NCBI GenBank assembly: GCA_903845125.1
Contig: CAIMWS010000139.1
Location: 1 to 62,475, forward strand
DNA: 62,475 bases
Origin: an uncultured Verrucomicrobiota bacterium
GTDB lineage: Bacteria > Verrucomicrobiota > Verrucomicrobiia > Limisphaerales > UBA1319
Direction: 5' to 3'
Every line of letters begins with the position of its first letter. The stretch's first letter is position 1. Positions 1-9,160 of this stretch are shown in pieces. Made by a program: the position numbers and the translations under genes. Under the pieces are notes generated by a model. That model was not told the DNA's origin, did not search any database, and worked only from the letters and a program-made list of their open reading frames with translations.

Positions 1-1
1 C

Positions 2-2509
2 ATGAGCCCGGAGCAGGCGGGAGTCAGCCGCGAGGACGTCGATACGCGCAGCGATGTGTATGCGCTGGGCGTTCTGGCGTATGAATTGCTGACGGGCCGG
101 ACCCCTTTTGAGCCGCCGGATTGCCTCCAGGCCGGGCTGGAGGAAATGCTGCGTTTGATCCGCGAGCGCGAGCCGGCCAAGCCATCCACCCGGATCAACA
201 TCCTCAGCCTCGACGAACGCGGTCAGGCCGCCGCTTTGCGGCAATGCCAGCCGGAGCATTGGGATCGCATGGTTCGCGGGGAACTGGATTGGATTGTCAT
301 GAAAGCGCTCGAAAAGGACCGGGCGCGCCGTTACGAATCCGCCAGTGCGCTGGCGGAAGACGTCCGCCGGCATTTGAACCAGGAACCGGTGTCTGCCGCG
401 GCGCCGGGCTGGCGTTACGTGGCCGCCAAGTTTTACCGGCGGCATCGGCTGGCCCTGAACTGGTCTGCCGCAGGCCTGCTCCTGGTGCTCCTGGCCGGCC
501 GGCAGATTTACCAATGGCGGGAGGATGATTTGCGGCGTGAATTAGCGGGCCAGGGGGAACGGGCCCGCCTGCTGGCGCGCGTGAACCAGGAACAGCGGCA
601 GGGGTTGGCCAGGCAGTATCAGGCCAATGGCTTGCGGCTCCTGGAACAGGGGGATCTCCTGGGCAGTTTGCCGTGGCTCACTGAAGCCCTGCGGTTGGAT
701 AATCCCGAGCGGCAGCCAGCTCACAAATTGCGACTGGGGGCGGTCTTGCAGGAAGCCCCGCGGTTGGCCCAGGTCTTTTTCAATCCGGAACCGGTGGCGC
801 AGCTGGCTTTCAACCCTGATGGATCCTTGCTGTGCGCCTTTGGCGCCGGGGAGACAGTCCGCTTATGGAAAACGGACACGGGGGTGGAGGCCTGTCCGCC
901 GATCCACCATGGCGCCGCGGTGGCGAAAGCAGCTTTTGATCCAGCGGGCGGACGGCTGGCCGTGGCCGGCACGGATGGACGATGGGTGCTTCGCGATTGG
1001 GCCACCGGCCGGGCGATGGTGGAACTGGCCCACACGAATGAGATTCGCCAGGCCAAACTGGCTTTGAACGAATCCCGGCTGGTCACCGTCCACCGCTGGC
1101 TTGAGCGCCAGGAAGACTCGGAATGGCAAACCGAGCGGGGTGAGCTCCGGATCTGGGATGTGCCCGGCCGGCGGGTGCTGATGGATTTGAATTTACCCCA
1201 GCCAACCGTGCCGGTGATCATCAGCCCGGACGGCCGGATGATGGCCGCCGGCGGCAAAGGCAACAAGGTGCAGGTTTATGATTTGGAGACCGGCCAGCCG
1301 GCTTCCGCTTATTTTCGTTGTGACGGTGACTTGACCGGTGGCGCCTTCAATTCCGCAGGAACCCAGGTGGCGTTGGCCTGCGGCCGCGAGGTGAAGTTGT
1401 GGAGCGTGGCCACCCACCAGGCCCAGGCTCCCGCGTTGGAGCACCGGGGCAAGGTTCAGCTGGTTGTTTTCAGCCCCGGGGACAAACTGCTGATGACCAC
1501 CAGTCTGGAGGCGGAGAAGGCGGGCATGGTTCACTTGTGGGAGGCAGCCACAGGCCGGCCGCACATGCCGCCGATCCGCCACCTGCGGGAAGTGCGTTGG
1601 GCTGAATTCAGCCCGGACGGACGTTGGTTGCTGACTTTTCAGGAGGATGAAGGCGGCCAGGTATGGAACGTGGCCACCGGTGAGCCCGTTGGTCCGTCCC
1701 TGCGCCAGAATTTCGCTTCGTGCGCCATCTTTAGTCCCAACGGTCATCAAGTGGCTACCGCCGGCCGCGATGGTGTCATCCGGCTCTGGGAATTGATGCC
1801 GCGCAAACCGGTGGTGTTGAACCCAGGGGAGCGCTTTCAAGTTGGGGCCACCAAGGAGGGTGCGCCATCGGCGCGCGCCACCTTGAATCAGGCCTTGAAT
1901 GACATGCTGAAGGAAGTGATGGCTGGCATCAAATTGGCCCGGTTCAGCCAGGATGGCGAACGGGTATTGACCGTGCTGGAAAATGGTGGTGTTGGCCGGT
2001 GGCGGGCGGACACCGGGGCCCCGGTGGGAGACGCTTTCGACATGCTGGCCCAGTGGCGCACAAACCGAGCCCCGGAATTTCCGCCCGCCGCCCACCAGGT
2101 AGTGAACCTCTCCGGGGTTGTGGCCAGTGCCGATGGCCAGCGGTTGGTTTTTCTGCTGAGCGGGGAAGCGGACGCCGACGCCGTTCAAGCCTGGGATGCT
2201 GGAACCGCCCGGCCATTGATGCCGGTGGTTCAGCCTGGGTTCCAAATATTTTCCTATGCGATGAATGCTGCAGGATCCCTGTGTGTGCTCGCTGGCCGGA
2301 CCGGTGGCGTCACCAATTCCGGATCCAGCCGGGACCGTTGGATCGACCGGTGGCGCGACGATCCCAACTCTACCGGCATGATCCAGATTCTGACTTTGCC
2401 CGGAGGAAATACCCCAGTGCCACCCATCCGGATGGCATCCAAGGTCAACCTCGTCCAGTTCAGCCCGGGGGATCGTTATTTCGTGGCCGTAGCCGGACGC
2501 AAAATCTAG
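2..2509 (+). CDS. Ser/Thr protein kinase (C-lobe) with WD40 repeats, 5' partial, ended by amber codon
   Basis: The gene is open at the window edge. It begins at MSPEQAG, the activation-segment end of a Hanks-type kinase, followed by the subdomain IX pattern DTRSDVYALGVLAYELLTG and the rest of the C-lobe to about residue 125. A single hydrophobic segment (about residues 150-168) should anchor it in the inner membrane. From about residue 235 onward there are repeated WD40-like blades (for example SPDG and RLWEL type strands). The N-lobe and catalytic loop lie outside the window. The frame stops at TAG 2507-2509 in the middle of a WD blade, yet the same frame continues as good WD40 sequence to 3364, so the native gene almost certainly ran through. 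Substrates are unknown; the family is typical of Verrucomicrobiota and Planctomycetota. Confidence 0.85.
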   Translation: MSPEQAGVSREDVDTRSDVYALGVLAYELLTGRTPFEPPDCLQAGLEEMLRLIREREPAKPSTRINILSLDERGQAAALRQCQPEHWDRMVRGELDWIVMKALEKDRARRYESASALAEDVRRHLNQEPVSAAAPGWRYVAAKFYRRHRLALNWSAAGLLLVLLAGRQIYQWREDDLRRELAGQGERARLLARVNQEQRQGLARQYQANGLRLLEQGDLLGSLPWLTEALRLDNPERQPAHKLRLGAVLQEAPRLAQVFFNPEPVAQLAFNPDGSLLCAFGAGETVRLWKTDTGVEACPPIHHGAAVAKAAFDPAGGRLAVAGTDGRWVLRDWATGRAMVELAHTNEIRQAKLALNESRLVTVHRWLERQEDSEWQTERGELRIWDVPGRRVLMDLNLPQPTVPVIISPDGRMMAAGGKGNKVQVYDLETGQPASAYFRCDGDLTGGAFNSAGTQVALACGREVKLWSVATHQAQAPALEHRGKVQLVVFSPGDKLLMTTSLEAEKAGMVHLWEAATGRPHMPPIRHLREVRWAEFSPDGRWLLTFQEDEGGQVWNVATGEPVGPSLRQNFASCAIFSPNGHQVATAGRDGVIRLWELMPRKPVVLNPGERFQVGATKEGAPSARATLNQALNDMLKEVMAGIKLARFSQDGERVLTVLENGGVGRWRADTGAPVGDAFDMLAQWRTNRAPEFPPAAHQVVNLSGVVASADGQRLVFLLSGEADADAVQAWDAGTARPLMPVVQPGFQIFSYAMNAAGSLCVLAGRTGGVTNSGSSRDRWIDRWRDDPNSTGMIQILTLPGGNTPVPPIRMASKVNLVQFSPGDRYFVAVAGRKI

Positions 2510-3364
2510 GTGTTGAGTGTGCTCACAGGCCAGCCTTTAGCTCCTCCCTCGGAGTCGGCGCAATCGGTTGATGCCCTGGTGTTCAGCCCGGATAGCCGGG
2601 TGTTTGCCACTTATCTGCCGGGAGTATCTGTCCAGGTGTGGGAAACGGCCACTGGCAAGGCTTTAGGTTCCCCTTGGCGGCCCGACCGGGAATTCCGGCA
2701 ATTGGTTATCGACCCGGTGCGCAGCCATTTGTTTTGCGTGGAAAAAGATTATGGGGTTTCAATCCGGGATTTGCGCACGGGTAATTTGATTTCCCAGTCG
2801 GTCAAAGCCATGCCGGGCGTGATCTGTGCCCAACTCAGTTCTGATGGCTGTTACTATGCCACTGGTCACTCGGACCAAAGTGTCCGGGTCTGGGATGCCG
2901 GGACTGGCGAGCCAGTGACACCGCGCTTCGCCGGAGTGGAGAATATGGCACAGGTGCATATCGCTCCCGGATTCGCGAAGGTTTTGGCGTGGGGTTCCCG
3001 GGAGGTGCGTGTTTTTTCGCTCACCCCGGCTGCCGAGGTGGCCACCCAGGGCGTTTGCTTGGCCCGCTTTCTAACCGGCCTGGAGTTCGATCCTTTGCGC
3101 GGGCCGACGGCGGTGAAACCGGGCCTGTTGCGCGCGGAATGGGAGCGCCTGAAACCAATATTCCTGGCAGATGCGATGGCTTCCCAGCCGCGGTGGGAGG
3201 CCTGGCACCAGGAGGAAGCCGCCCTTTGCGAACAGCATGGATGGTGGTTCGCAGCCACCTTCCACCTGGGCCGGTTGCGGCAATACCACGCGGGCGATCC
3301 GGCCTTGATGGAGCGCCAGGACCGGGCCCGCCTGCGCCTCACTTTGGAACAGCTCAGTCAATGA
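2510..3364 (+). pseudogene. 3' part of the kinase-WD40 gene, beyond the in-frame TAG
   Basis: This 284-residue stretch is in the same frame as the upstream kinase-WD40 gene and directly follows its TAG. It contains further WD blades (SPDSRVFATYL, VQVWETATG, VRVWDAGTGEPV) and the alpha-helical tail (rich in W, E and R) that usually ends such kinases. A GTG sits right after the stop, but there is no ribosome site for independent initiation, and an isolated half-propeller would not be expected to fold. The simplest reading is that CAG (Gln) became TAG. Amber suppression or a sequencing error are the alternatives. Its TGA overlaps the ATG of the next gene (ATGA at 3361-3364), so readthrough would matter for expression of the neighbour. 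Confidence 0.75.
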
Positions 3365-6312
3365 TCCCAACCTCAATCAGTATGAATATATCTCCTAACT
3401 CACCTTTGCTGATCATGATCGTATCTGCCTGGATTGCGCTTGGCCACCCTGGCCTGGCGGCACTGGAGGCGGAGCCTTGGCCGCCGCGCCTGGTCGGAGA
3501 CTTGGGTGGCATCGACCATCTGGCCTTCGTCGGAGTGAGTTGTTTTGAAACCAATGAGATGCGCGTTAAGCTGGCAAAAAACATTGAATTTCAGCTCGCC
3601 AGCACCCCATCCGCCCGGTTTGGGGATTACCTGGACACCACGCGGCAGTTGCTGCTGCGAGCCTACCGGCGGCAGGGATTTCCGGAGATTGCCATTGAAG
3701 CCCGGCCCGATCCGCAAACGCGGCAGGTCCGGCTGGAGTTCAGGGAGGGCCCCCAATACCGCTGGGCGGGCGTGCAGGTCAAGGGTGGCAAAACCATAAC
3801 CCCGGAAACGTTATTGGGGAAAATCGAGGAGTTAACCACCAAATTGCCGGAAACCAACACCGCTTTGCTGGCCACCGATGAAGTGCAACCGGGCAGCCCG
3901 GTGCCGTTTGGCGGGATGACCATCAAATTATACGAGCAACGGGTACGGCAGGTTTTGGCCGGCCTGGGTTACTTGAATCCGCAATTGACGATTTCGTTAC
4001 AGACCAATGCGGCCCGCTTGAATGCCAGCCTGGTAATTGATCTCGCAGACGAAGGGCCGAAATCATTTATTGGCCAAATCGAAGTCAAGGGGATTAAAAA
4101 AAACCGGCCGGAGGCTGTGATCGACTTCCTGGGATTTAAGCCGGGGATGCCGCTGGATAGCGGGGTGCTTCAGCAGGCCGAAAAAAAGCTGCGGGAATCG
4201 GCCCGCTTTTTGCGCGCCACCGTGGAGACCAAGCCCGAAGGGAACGCTGGCCGGGTCAACTTATTGCTGGACCTGGCTGAGTCGGCCGAGGCCCCAGTCT
4301 TGGCGGTGGAGTTTTCCAGGGAGCAGCGGGCCATGCTGAAATTTCGCGAATGGCTCGAGCAATGGTTTCAACATCCCGCTGAGGATCTGGTGCTGAACCT
4401 GCGCGGCCCTGCTCAGGCGGATCAAAATACCGGCTCCGCTGATTTTACCATGGTTTTTTCCAAGTGGGGGTTGGCTTTTCTCGTTCGGCAACCAGTCGCG
4501 GCCGGTTCCAAGCCCGGCCAGATTATTTTTGCGCAGGTGGTTGCCGCTGATTTATTCGGCTGTTTTAACCCCCTTCGCCGCCAGAAGTTGATTTGGCCCA
4601 AATGGGAGCGGCAGCTCACCTTGTTCACGAAAGTTTTTGCCAACCCGCCGGATAGTGAAAACCCCTTCGAGTTTCAGCTGGGCGCGGGCATTAGGTCCGC
4701 CGATAAAGGCCAGCCAATCAAGCTGGAAACAGAGTTGCTGCCGGCGGCCTTCCTGCACACTCCCTCCGAATCCGTAGCCTGGAAAGGTAACCTGCTGGAG
4801 ATGTCCGGCGAATATGGGAGGGTATGCCTGGACTCGGAAACCGGACGCTTGGAATACGCCACCAATCCCGCAAAGGATACTTCCGTGGAGGTCAAATTGG
4901 TGGCACGGAAGGAATTTTTCGCCGGTGTAATCCAGGAGATTGGCGAGGCCAGCCACGGCCATGCCAATGTTTACGATCCCCAAAAGCCGCTGACCTCCAC
5001 GGTCAACTTCTTCCTTCCGGAAATATTGGATTGGGGTGCCGGATCCGGTTCTTCGTCCAATTTTTTTACAAACCGGTTCCCCGCCCTGGGCAAATTGCTG
5101 GCCGCCAGCTCCTTCAATTTTTCCCCGAAACCTGACCAAATCCGAGCCATCAGCGGTGCTTTGGAAAAGTTATCCAGGCAACCGATCCTGGCGCCTTTGG
5201 AAGATTGGCTGGCCGACAGCAGGCATCCGGAAACAGGGAAAAAACCGGCTTTTAATCCCGGCTTTCCCGACTTGGGCGAGGCGTGGGCCAACTCACTCAT
5301 GCTCCTGGTGGCGGAGGTGGCGCTGGAATGGAACGACCATCTATTGCCCCTTGGATCCTGGCCCTGGCGGATCGTGCGCGAAATTTGTTTCAACGCCGCC
5401 GGGCAGGGTAAATACACCGGGCAGGAATTGCAGGCCATGCTGGATGATCCGCGGACCGGTCCCCTGGGTTGCCTGGCCATCACAGAAGTCCTGGCCCAGC
5501 TCAAATCCCCTTTAGCTCCGGTATTTGCCAACCGCGGCTTGCAGCACCTGACGCCGGAGGACTTTGAGAGTGATTGCCGGCTGTTCCTGGCGGGCGAACC
5601 GGTATTGCCTCAATGTCTGCAAAGGCTGTTGGCAGCATTGGGGCAATTGGATGCCAGCGAGGCGGATGCTTTGGCCTCCGTGCTGCCCGGAGCTGAAGCG
5701 GATTTGCTCCGGGGAATAGCCAAGGCTATGAAAACACCAGGCAGCGCCGCCGTCGCCGTGTTGCCCAGCTTGCGCGTTTATTGGGACAATGCTTTGCAGG
5801 ATCGGCTCCGGAAACGCTTCTGGTCCTATTTGCTAAAGCCAGTCCAGGCTGGCGAGGCAGAGGCTGGACAGGCCGGTGAAGCCGCTCAACCGGAAGCCGT
5901 GGAGCCAGGTTCCTTTTCCTCACCAGGCGCCAAAACCGAAACCATCCAGAGAGCGGCTGAACAGGGCAATGCCGCCGCCCAGCACCGCCTGGGTGAACTG
6001 TATGAGAATGGCGAGGGTGGATTGGCGCAGAATGTACAGGAAGCGCTGCGCTGGTATGCCCGGGCGGCGGGCAGTGGGTGGGTGAACGCACAAGTCACGC
6101 TCGGAAATATTTATAGCGACGGCATCCTGGTGCCCGTTAACCCGGTGGAATCCTGCTTTTGGTATACCCTGGCCGCCCGGCAAAAGCATCCCGCCGCCGA
6201 GGTGCTGCGCCAGATGACCCAGAGGAAACTGACCAGCGAGCAGGCAGCTGAACTCAAAAAACGCCTGGAAGTATACCGACCAGGAAAGCAGGAAACAGCC
6301 CGGCCGCAGTGA
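3361..6312 (+). CDS. Exported POTRA-domain protein with C-terminal Sel1 repeats
   Basis: The start is taken at 3361, where ATGA overlaps the upstream stop; a second ATG at 3382 is possible. The longer upstream reading frame only shadows the WD40 gene. The 983-residue product begins with a signal peptide (hydrophobic to about residue 34). Residues about 53-131 and about 244-320 resemble POTRA units of BamA/TamA: a beta strand ending in EGPQYRW or EGPKSFIGQIEVKG next to a helix in the RQLLLRAYRRQGF pattern. The middle (330-850) is unassigned and shows no obvious 16-strand barrel. Two Sel1-like repeats (AAEQGNAAAQHRLGELYENG, then AAGSGWVNAQVTLGNIYSDG) lie at about 860-925. A role in periplasmic protein-protein contact or envelope assembly is inferred; coupling to the kinase suggests a joint signalling role. 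Confidence 0.75.
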   Translation: MIPTSISMNISPNSPLLIMIVSAWIALGHPGLAALEAEPWPPRLVGDLGGIDHLAFVGVSCFETNEMRVKLAKNIEFQLASTPSARFGDYLDTTRQLLLRAYRRQGFPEIAIEARPDPQTRQVRLEFREGPQYRWAGVQVKGGKTITPETLLGKIEELTTKLPETNTALLATDEVQPGSPVPFGGMTIKLYEQRVRQVLAGLGYLNPQLTISLQTNAARLNASLVIDLADEGPKSFIGQIEVKGIKKNRPEAVIDFLGFKPGMPLDSGVLQQAEKKLRESARFLRATVETKPEGNAGRVNLLLDLAESAEAPVLAVEFSREQRAMLKFREWLEQWFQHPAEDLVLNLRGPAQADQNTGSADFTMVFSKWGLAFLVRQPVAAGSKPGQIIFAQVVAADLFGCFNPLRRQKLIWPKWERQLTLFTKVFANPPDSENPFEFQLGAGIRSADKGQPIKLETELLPAAFLHTPSESVAWKGNLLEMSGEYGRVCLDSETGRLEYATNPAKDTSVEVKLVARKEFFAGVIQEIGEASHGHANVYDPQKPLTSTVNFFLPEILDWGAGSGSSSNFFTNRFPALGKLLAASSFNFSPKPDQIRAISGALEKLSRQPILAPLEDWLADSRHPETGKKPAFNPGFPDLGEAWANSLMLLVAEVALEWNDHLLPLGSWPWRIVREICFNAAGQGKYTGQELQAMLDDPRTGPLGCLAITEVLAQLKSPLAPVFANRGLQHLTPEDFESDCRLFLAGEPVLPQCLQRLLAALGQLDASEADALASVLPGAEADLLRGIAKAMKTPGSAAVAVLPSLRVYWDNALQDRLRKRFWSYLLKPVQAGEAEAGQAGEAAQPEAVEPGSFSSPGAKTETIQRAAEQGNAAAQHRLGELYENGEGGLAQNVQEALRWYARAAGSGWVNAQVTLGNIYSDGILVPVNPVESCFWYTLAARQKHPAAEVLRQMTQRKLTSEQAAELKKRLEVYRPGKQETARPQ

Positions 6313-6524
6313 TTATTAATTCCCGGCGCGTATGGCTATGCCGCGGCAGGCTGCGCGTGCCCAGCGTGGGCCGCCTCTGCCATGATGGGGCAAACGCGGT
6401 AATGGCAGCAAGGCTGCGGGCCGCCATACCTCACCCCTTCCATCGCCAGTTTTTGGCCCCGGCTGGGGTCGGCAGGCCGCAACTCGAACGGAATATCCGG
6501 AACACTCGTCAAGGCGCCGGCTCC

Positions 6525-8057
6525 TTACCGTTCCGATTCTGCCCGGTGGCACTCCGCCTGGCTGGTATTGACACCGAAGACGCGCAACGGTTTGCCGCAC
6601 CGGTCACGCAGGATAAAACCCCTGGTTTGCACCGGCACATAATGGCCCGCTTTGTGCAGCAGGCGGACCCCCACCTGAAAAGCGGTTCCATCTTTAAGCG
6701 CGCCAGCCACTGCCTGGTCAGCTGGTTCCAGATCATCCGGGTGCAACAACCGGCGCCAGAGCGCTGGATCCGCTTCCAGTTCGTTTTCCGCCAGGCCCAC
6801 CAGGCTCCACCAGGCTGGGGAATAAAAGAGCGTGTTGGCGGCCAAATCCCAGTCCCAGAAGGCTTCCTGTGTGGCCTGGAGCACCAGGGCCAGGCGCTGT
6901 TCGCTTTGCCGCAGCGCCTCCGCTGTAGACTGGCGCTCAGTGATATCTCGGAAAATGATGCAGGACCAAAGGGATTCCGATCCCAGGGAGAATTCCGTGG
7001 AGGAGAGCGTCACGGGAAATGCCTGGCCGTCCCGGCGCCGGAAATTGAGTTCCCCTCGAAATTGCCCGGTCCGCGCTCGTGCTTCCGTGGCTTTGGCCAC
7101 CCGGGGATCCGCCGCATCGGCCAATAATTTGTGGCCCCCCTCGCAAATCTCACGTTCAGACCGGCCCAGCAGTTCGCAGGCGGCACGGTTGGCGGCAAAT
7201 ATGGAGCCATCCGGTTTCGCGAAAAGCATGCCATCCAAAGAGTTGTCAAAAATGGAGCGGAATCGGTATTCGTTGCGCAGCAATTCCTGCTCCCGGCGCG
7301 CCTTGGCACATAGTTCGACGATATATTCCGGCGCGCACGGCTTACCCGCAAAGGCCGCTGCTCCCCAGCGCATCCAGTCCAGTGCCAATTTCGGGTCGGG
7401 ATCCCCGGTTACCGCCAGGAATACCGTATCCGGCCGCAGCGGTTTGAGTATGCCCAGCAGTTGGTTCCCGGTCATGTCCGGCAGATGATGATCCAGGATC
7501 ACAGCTTCATAATCGCCAGCCTGGAACTTCCTTTGCGCCTCCAGGCCGGTCAAAGCGATATCCGCCCGGTATCCGTGGTCTTCGAACTCCTCTTTCAGGA
7601 CCGTGGCCTGCACGTTGTCGTCCTCCACGATCAACACGCCAAACAACTGCGGGGGCGATTCTCCTCGGAGCAATTTTTGCACTTGTTCCGCGAACTCTGT
7701 TTCCGCCACGGGCAGGGCCAGGAAGGCGTTGGCTCCCAGGTCAGCCGCAATGCGCGCAGCTTGCTCCCCGGCGAGTGTGGCCGAAACCACCAGGATCGGT
7801 ACTTGGTTGAAGGCCGCATAAGCCGGGGTCCGCAGCAGGCGGCAGAACCGCCAGCCATCAACACCCGGCAGGCGAAGTCCCGTTACCACCAACGAGGGCG
7901 GATTTCTGCGATCCATCCCCGCCAGGGCTGCCTCGGCCCGGTCGAACACCCGCACCTCCAGCCCGTTCCCCTCGAGCAGCCCCTTCAAGATTTGGACTTG
8001 GGCTGGTTCGGAATTGACCACCACCGCCACCGCAGGGACTTTCAGTTGTTTGCGCAT
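6525..8057 (-). CDS. Double-receiver, double-PAS signalling protein without kinase domain
   Basis: A 510-residue cytoplasmic protein. Residues about 8-130 form a first receiver domain whose phospho-acceptor position is Gly60 (VVTGLRLPGVDG) and whose acidic pair is N15-S16, so it should not be phosphorylated. Residues about 140-255 form a second receiver with an intact pocket: E145-D146-D147, D189 in ILDHHLPDMTG, and Lys in GKP. Two PAS domains follow (about 265-375 and 385-505), each ending in the usual PAC-type strand, FRDITERQ for the first. The chain stops right after PAS 2, where a histidine kinase would normally start; no kinase sequence is found downstream in any frame. It may therefore relay a phosphorylation signal by contact, or be a truncated hybrid kinase. 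Confidence 0.85.
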   Translation of the reverse strand: MRKQLKVPAVAVVVNSEPAQVQILKGLLEGNGLEVRVFDRAEAALAGMDRRNPPSLVVTGLRLPGVDGWRFCRLLRTPAYAAFNQVPILVVSATLAGEQAARIAADLGANAFLALPVAETEFAEQVQKLLRGESPPQLFGVLIVEDDNVQATVLKEEFEDHGYRADIALTGLEAQRKFQAGDYEAVILDHHLPDMTGNQLLGILKPLRPDTVFLAVTGDPDPKLALDWMRWGAAAFAGKPCAPEYIVELCAKARREQELLRNEYRFRSIFDNSLDGMLFAKPDGSIFAANRAACELLGRSEREICEGGHKLLADAADPRVAKATEARARTGQFRGELNFRRRDGQAFPVTLSSTEFSLGSESLWSCIIFRDITERQSTAEALRQSEQRLALVLQATQEAFWDWDLAANTLFYSPAWWSLVGLAENELEADPALWRRLLHPDDLEPADQAVAGALKDGTAFQVGVRLLHKAGHYVPVQTRGFILRDRCGKPLRVFGVNTSQAECHRAESER

Positions 8058-8200
8058 AGCCTACTTTTATCAACAGCCCCGGGTGGGAATGCAAGCCGCA
8101 ATGACGATAATGCGCGGCAGAAAATCGGCACCCTGGCCGGAATGCGGGGCTGGTATGTTCCACAATCAGCCATGGGTTGTGTACTGGGCGGCTGTCCAGG

Positions 8201-9106
8201 CTAATCACCAATGCGTACCAAACGGGCGCCCATCAGGTTGCCGAATTGAGGGCGTCCCGCCAGGGTGACCAACTCCCCGAACAGGAAGCCGGTCAGGGTG
8301 CCTTCGGCCACGGGGAGGGGGGCGTCGAGCAGGCTGCGCAGGCCGGCACACCCGAAGACCAGCGCGGCCGGTTGCGCGCAAAAGCCGGCCAGGCGCGTGG
8401 CCGCCTGGGTGCGCGGGACCGTGCGCAGCCGCAACCCGTTGCCGGCCGGCAGATTGGCGCCGGCCTGCAGTTGGCTGCCGGCGAACGAACAATGGAGATT
8501 GCGGCCACCGCTGTCCGCGAAGGTGATCGATTCGCAATCGCCGGCGGCCCGGCCATGCTCCGCCTGGCGGGCCTGGAAAAAGGCGGCGGCGGGCTGCCAC
8601 GACTTCTCTCCAGCCATCCGCAGCCGGGCGATGGTGCGCGGACCGTCCGCTTCAAATTCAATCCCGGGGCCGGTTTCATCGTGGACGTTCAGCGCCTCCG
8701 CCCGCCAGGTCCCCTCGTGGATGAGCAGCACGGCGGCGTCCCCGGCTGGCGGAAGCAGCTCACCACGGGATGCGCTGCCAGCGCGTGCGGCGGCCCCGCC
8801 GGCCACTGGAACGCCGGGGAACATCCCTTGCCATTGCTCCAGGAACGGTTCCATCTCCGAACCGTGGGCGAACAAGATGATCGCCGCGTGTGGCCGGCCG
8901 GTTGCCTGGCGGAGCTTGGCGAGGATCTCCGCATAGGTTCCCGTCACCGCGGTGCCTTCCACCGGGAGCGGCCAGGTGGTCCAACCGGTTGCGTCCGGAT
9001 CATGCCAGGCATTGGCGGCCGCGAAACCGTGGGCGGAACACCCAAAAAGATTTTCCGCACTCACCGGCTGATGGCCCGGGGTCCACATCGCAATTTTCCA
9101 TTTCAT
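8201..9106 (-). CDS. FIST-type sensory domain protein
   Basis: A 301-residue protein without signal peptide. It carries hallmarks of FIST N and FIST C domains: an N-terminal segment with HAAIILFAHGSEME and GVPVAGGAA, and a C-terminal part with PAALVFGCAGLRSLL followed by GTLTGFLFGELVTL, the pattern used in small-ligand (amino-acid-like) sensing modules. FIST proteins usually work beside histidine kinases, diguanylate cyclases or receivers, and this gene lies 143 bp downstream of the double-receiver/PAS gene on the same strand, so a shared signalling role is likely. The ligand cannot be told from sequence. Family assignment rests on motif memory rather than an alignment. Confidence 0.7.
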   Translation of the reverse strand: MKWKIAMWTPGHQPVSAENLFGCSAHGFAAANAWHDPDATGWTTWPLPVEGTAVTGTYAEILAKLRQATGRPHAAIILFAHGSEMEPFLEQWQGMFPGVPVAGGAAARAGSASRGELLPPAGDAAVLLIHEGTWRAEALNVHDETGPGIEFEADGPRTIARLRMAGEKSWQPAAAFFQARQAEHGRAAGDCESITFADSGGRNLHCSFAGSQLQAGANLPAGNGLRLRTVPRTQAATRLAGFCAQPAALVFGCAGLRSLLDAPLPVAEGTLTGFLFGELVTLAGRPQFGNLMGARLVRIGD

Positions 9107-9160
9107 AATCAGGTCAGCCTTTCCAAAAAACTCTAAACCAGGGTGCGATACGCGGTGTTT

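Noticed and set aside
1193..2245. 350-codon minus-strand frame inside the kinase-WD40 gene
   Set aside because: It mirrors the WD40 coding frame in GC-rich DNA; the text is rich in Gly, His and Gln without domain pattern.
2989..3360. Upstream extension of the POTRA/Sel1 reading frame
   Set aside because: It overlaps the end of the WD40 gene in another frame, has low-complexity Pro/Arg-rich text and no signal peptide; the ATGA overlap at 3361 gives a natural start.
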